Under the pieces are notes generated by a model. The model saw only the letters and a list, made by a program, of their open reading frames with translations, was not told where the DNA came from and ran no database searches. A program made the translations under genes and the position numbers. DNA of 6,936 nt from Lachnospiraceae bacterium (GTDB lineage: Bacteria > Bacillota > Clostridia > Lachnospirales > Lachnospiraceae), in assembly GCA_009774625.1 (NCBI GenBank), contig VSOB01000095.1, forward strand, positions 1-6,936, written 5' to 3'. This document shows, piece by piece, positions 5,867-6,936 of this stretch; the first letter of the stretch is position 1; each line of letters starts with the position of its first letter.

Positions 5867-5902
5867 CAACAATATCATTCCAACGTTATCCGAGGAATGG
5901 AT

Positions 5903-5977
5903 ATGCTGCTGTTTTTTGTTGCGTTTGCTTCTATTGTGATTAACAGCGTGTCCTTATTTAAAAAGCCTGAAAGGTAA
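5903..5977 (+). CDS. Small hydrophobic peptide, unrecognised (24 aa)
   Basis: Starting at the ATG at 5903, a 24-residue frame encodes MLLFFVAFASIVI, then NSVSLFKKPER: one hydrophobic segment long enough to enter a membrane, then a basic tail. GAGGA (5892-5896) stands 6 bases before this ATG, the same spacing as the malic enzyme site. An in-frame ATG two codons earlier (5897) lies too close to the ribosome binding site. A promoter lies upstream and a strong terminator downstream. Architecture and length resemble type I toxins or holin-like small peptides of Firmicutes, but I do not recognise a specific family, and short frames can arise by chance. It could belong to the host or to the mobile element whose integrase lies next to it. 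Confidence 0.45.
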   Translation: MLLFFVAFASIVINSVSLFKKPER

Positions 5978-6008
5978 ATTCCAATTTATCTGTCAAATTC
6001 TCTTAGAA

Positions 6009-6024
6009 CCTTGATATATCAAGG
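6009..6024. repeat. Perfect 16-bp palindrome near the integrase (possible att core)
   Basis: CCTTGATATATCAAGG is a perfect 8+8 palindrome without spacer. It lies about 80 bases beyond the 3' end of the integrase gene, where many integrative elements carry their attachment site. No T run follows on either strand, so it is not an intrinsic terminator. Core-type integrase sites are imperfect inverted repeats around a 6-8 base overlap, which fits loosely. It could instead be a stem in the 3' part of the small-peptide transcript. Confidence 0.4.
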
Positions 6025-6058
6025 CTTTCCGCTGATTGAATGTTCAAACCTTATGTAA

Positions 6059-6105
6059 TTTCCCTTGTTTTTGCCCTCATAGGCTGAAACAAGGGAAAGT
6101 TTTTT
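6059..6105 (+). terminator. Strong rightward intrinsic terminator
   Basis: A perfect 12-bp stem, TTTCCCTTGTTT (6059-6070) with AAACAAGGGAAA (6087-6098), is capped by a small inner GCC/GGC stem. It is followed by G and six T (6100-6105). On the opposite strand the stem is followed by ATTACATAAG, so it does not act as a standard terminator for the integrase. The T run overlaps the integrase stop codon (6106-6104). It should stop rightward transcripts from the small ORF, or read-through from the malic enzyme operon, before they become antisense to the integrase. Confidence 0.8.
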
Positions 6106-6936
6106 ACTCCCCGCAGACCACCTTATCCAGCAGTCGTGCGGAGGTACGCTTGGCCTCCCTTGTGGCGTGGGCGTAAATGTTCATCGTGGTACTGACGTCG
6201 GCGTGGCCCAGCAGCTCCTGCACGTCCTTAGGAGCGGCCCCGTTGGAGAGTAGATTGCTGGTGAACGTGTGCCTGAGCATATGGAAATGAAAATCTTCCA
6301 GCCCCGGCACTTTCTTCTTTGCCTGACGGCACATGATACCCACCGTCCCCGGCGTCTCAATGGCCCCGTCAGGCCGGAGACAGACAAAGGACAGCTCCCG
6401 ATACCCCTCCGGCACGCCTGCCGTCCTGGGCAGGGTGTAGACCTCGTAATAGGCCCGGTCTTTCTCCCTGACCTCGGTGTAGTAGTTCAGGCTGTAAAGC
6501 TCGCCGTAGCGCAAGCGGTTCCCAATCTGCTCTTTCTTGGCCCTCCGTAAAATCGCCGCCAGAGTGTCGCAGAAGTCCACGGTACGGACTTTCTTCCGCT
6601 TGGTGGCCCCGATCTCCGTCTTGTGCCTCGCCCCGTTGTAACGGATGCTCCGCCGCACCGTGAGGTACTGCTCGTCCAGGTTGACGTCCTGCCAGGTGAG
6701 GGCGCAAACCTCCCCGATACGAAGCCCGGTGTAGTAGGCAATCTGGATGGGTAGTAGGGCCGGATTATCTTTCCGTTTCAGAAAGTTCTCCAACGCCCGG
6801 AACTGCTCATGGGTGAGGGTGGGCACAGCCGGGGCGTCCCCGTCCTCCTGGGAGAACAGCTCGTATTCCTCTTTCTTCCCCCGCCAGACCACATACTGCA
6901 TGGGGTTGAAGCTGATGAGCCGCTTGGGGAACACCG
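6104..6936 (-). CDS. Tyrosine recombinase/integrase, C-terminal part (5' end outside window)
   Basis: A site-specific tyrosine integrase of an integrative element or prophage; it breaks and rejoins DNA through a 3'-phosphotyrosine. The 276 visible residues cover the end of the core-binding domain and the whole catalytic domain. Active-site residues (fragment numbering, first codon at 6934) are Arg72 in TGLRIGE, a Lys in the hairpin TKRKKVR (111-117), His218 and Arg221 in HMLRHTF, His244 in LLGHADVSTT, and nucleophile Tyr254 in NIYAHAT. All are present, so the catalytic domain looks active. The first visible codon (GTG) is probably internal. Such integrases are about 380-400 residues, so roughly 100 N-terminal residues (arm-binding domain) lie outside. 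The third codon position is visibly more G/C-rich than in the core genes, consistent with transfer. It points away from its own likely attachment site and converges on the radical SAM operon. Confidence 0.93.
   Translation of the reverse strand, partial: VFPKRLISFNPMQYVVWRGKKEEYELFSQEDGDAPAVPTLTHEQFRALENFLKRKDNPALLPIQIAYYTGLRIGEVCALTWQDVNLDEQYLTVRRSIRYNGARHKTEIGATKRKKVRTVDFCDTLAAILRRAKKEQIGNRLRYGELYSLNYYTEVREKDRAYYEVYTLPRTAGVPEGYRELSFVCLRPDGAIETPGTVGIMCRQAKKKVPGLEDFHFHMLRHTFTSNLLSNGAAPKDVQELLGHADVSTTMNIYAHATREAKRTSARLLDKVVCGE

Noticed and set aside
6932..6934. GTG as the true integrase start
   Set aside because: It is at the window edge, the frame is still open there, and the protein would lack the N-terminal DNA-binding domain. 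An internal codon of a gene continuing outside is more likely.

Overview
The window reads as a contig-end fragment from a Gram-positive gut-type Clostridium, most likely Lachnospiraceae. The evidence is the gene order rho, rpmE, DUF1385, prmC on one strand, AGGAGG-like ribosome binding sites, TTGnnn/TATAAT promoters, moderate GC, and an accessory tyrosine integrase. This assignment is inferred from synteny and protein style; no database search was run.

Layout. Bases 1-61 are not genomic: they match an unclipped Illumina Nextera P7 adapter with a few mismatches. Bases 62-3504 carry a leftward core operon: rho promoter, rho (with a charged repeat insertion), rpmE (own promoter and a possible leader hairpin), a hairpin, a DUF1385 membrane protein, and the first 74 codons of prmC, which the adapter cuts off. 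From about 3512 a rightward unit starts: a consensus promoter, a malic enzyme, and 11 bases later a TIGR01212/YhcC-type radical SAM protein. The rho and malic-enzyme promoters sit back to back, and their -35 boxes form a 17-bp inverted repeat.

Bases 5726-6103 hold no conventional gene. They contain a good promoter, a 24-codon hydrophobic reading frame with a well placed ribosome binding site, a perfect 16-bp palindrome and a strong rightward terminator. This looks like a roughly 230-nt transcript encoding a small membrane peptide. The end of the window is the C-terminal part of a leftward tyrosine integrase that runs off the edge. A mobile element boundary therefore probably lies in or near 5978-6103.

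Function. The left half is gene expression machinery: transcription termination, ribosomal protein L31 and release-factor methylation. The right half pairs central carbon metabolism (malate to pyruvate) with a radical SAM enzyme whose family has been linked to tRNA wobble-uridine modification. The least explained material is the small peptide unit and palindrome beside the integrase, and the repeat-built insertion in Rho.
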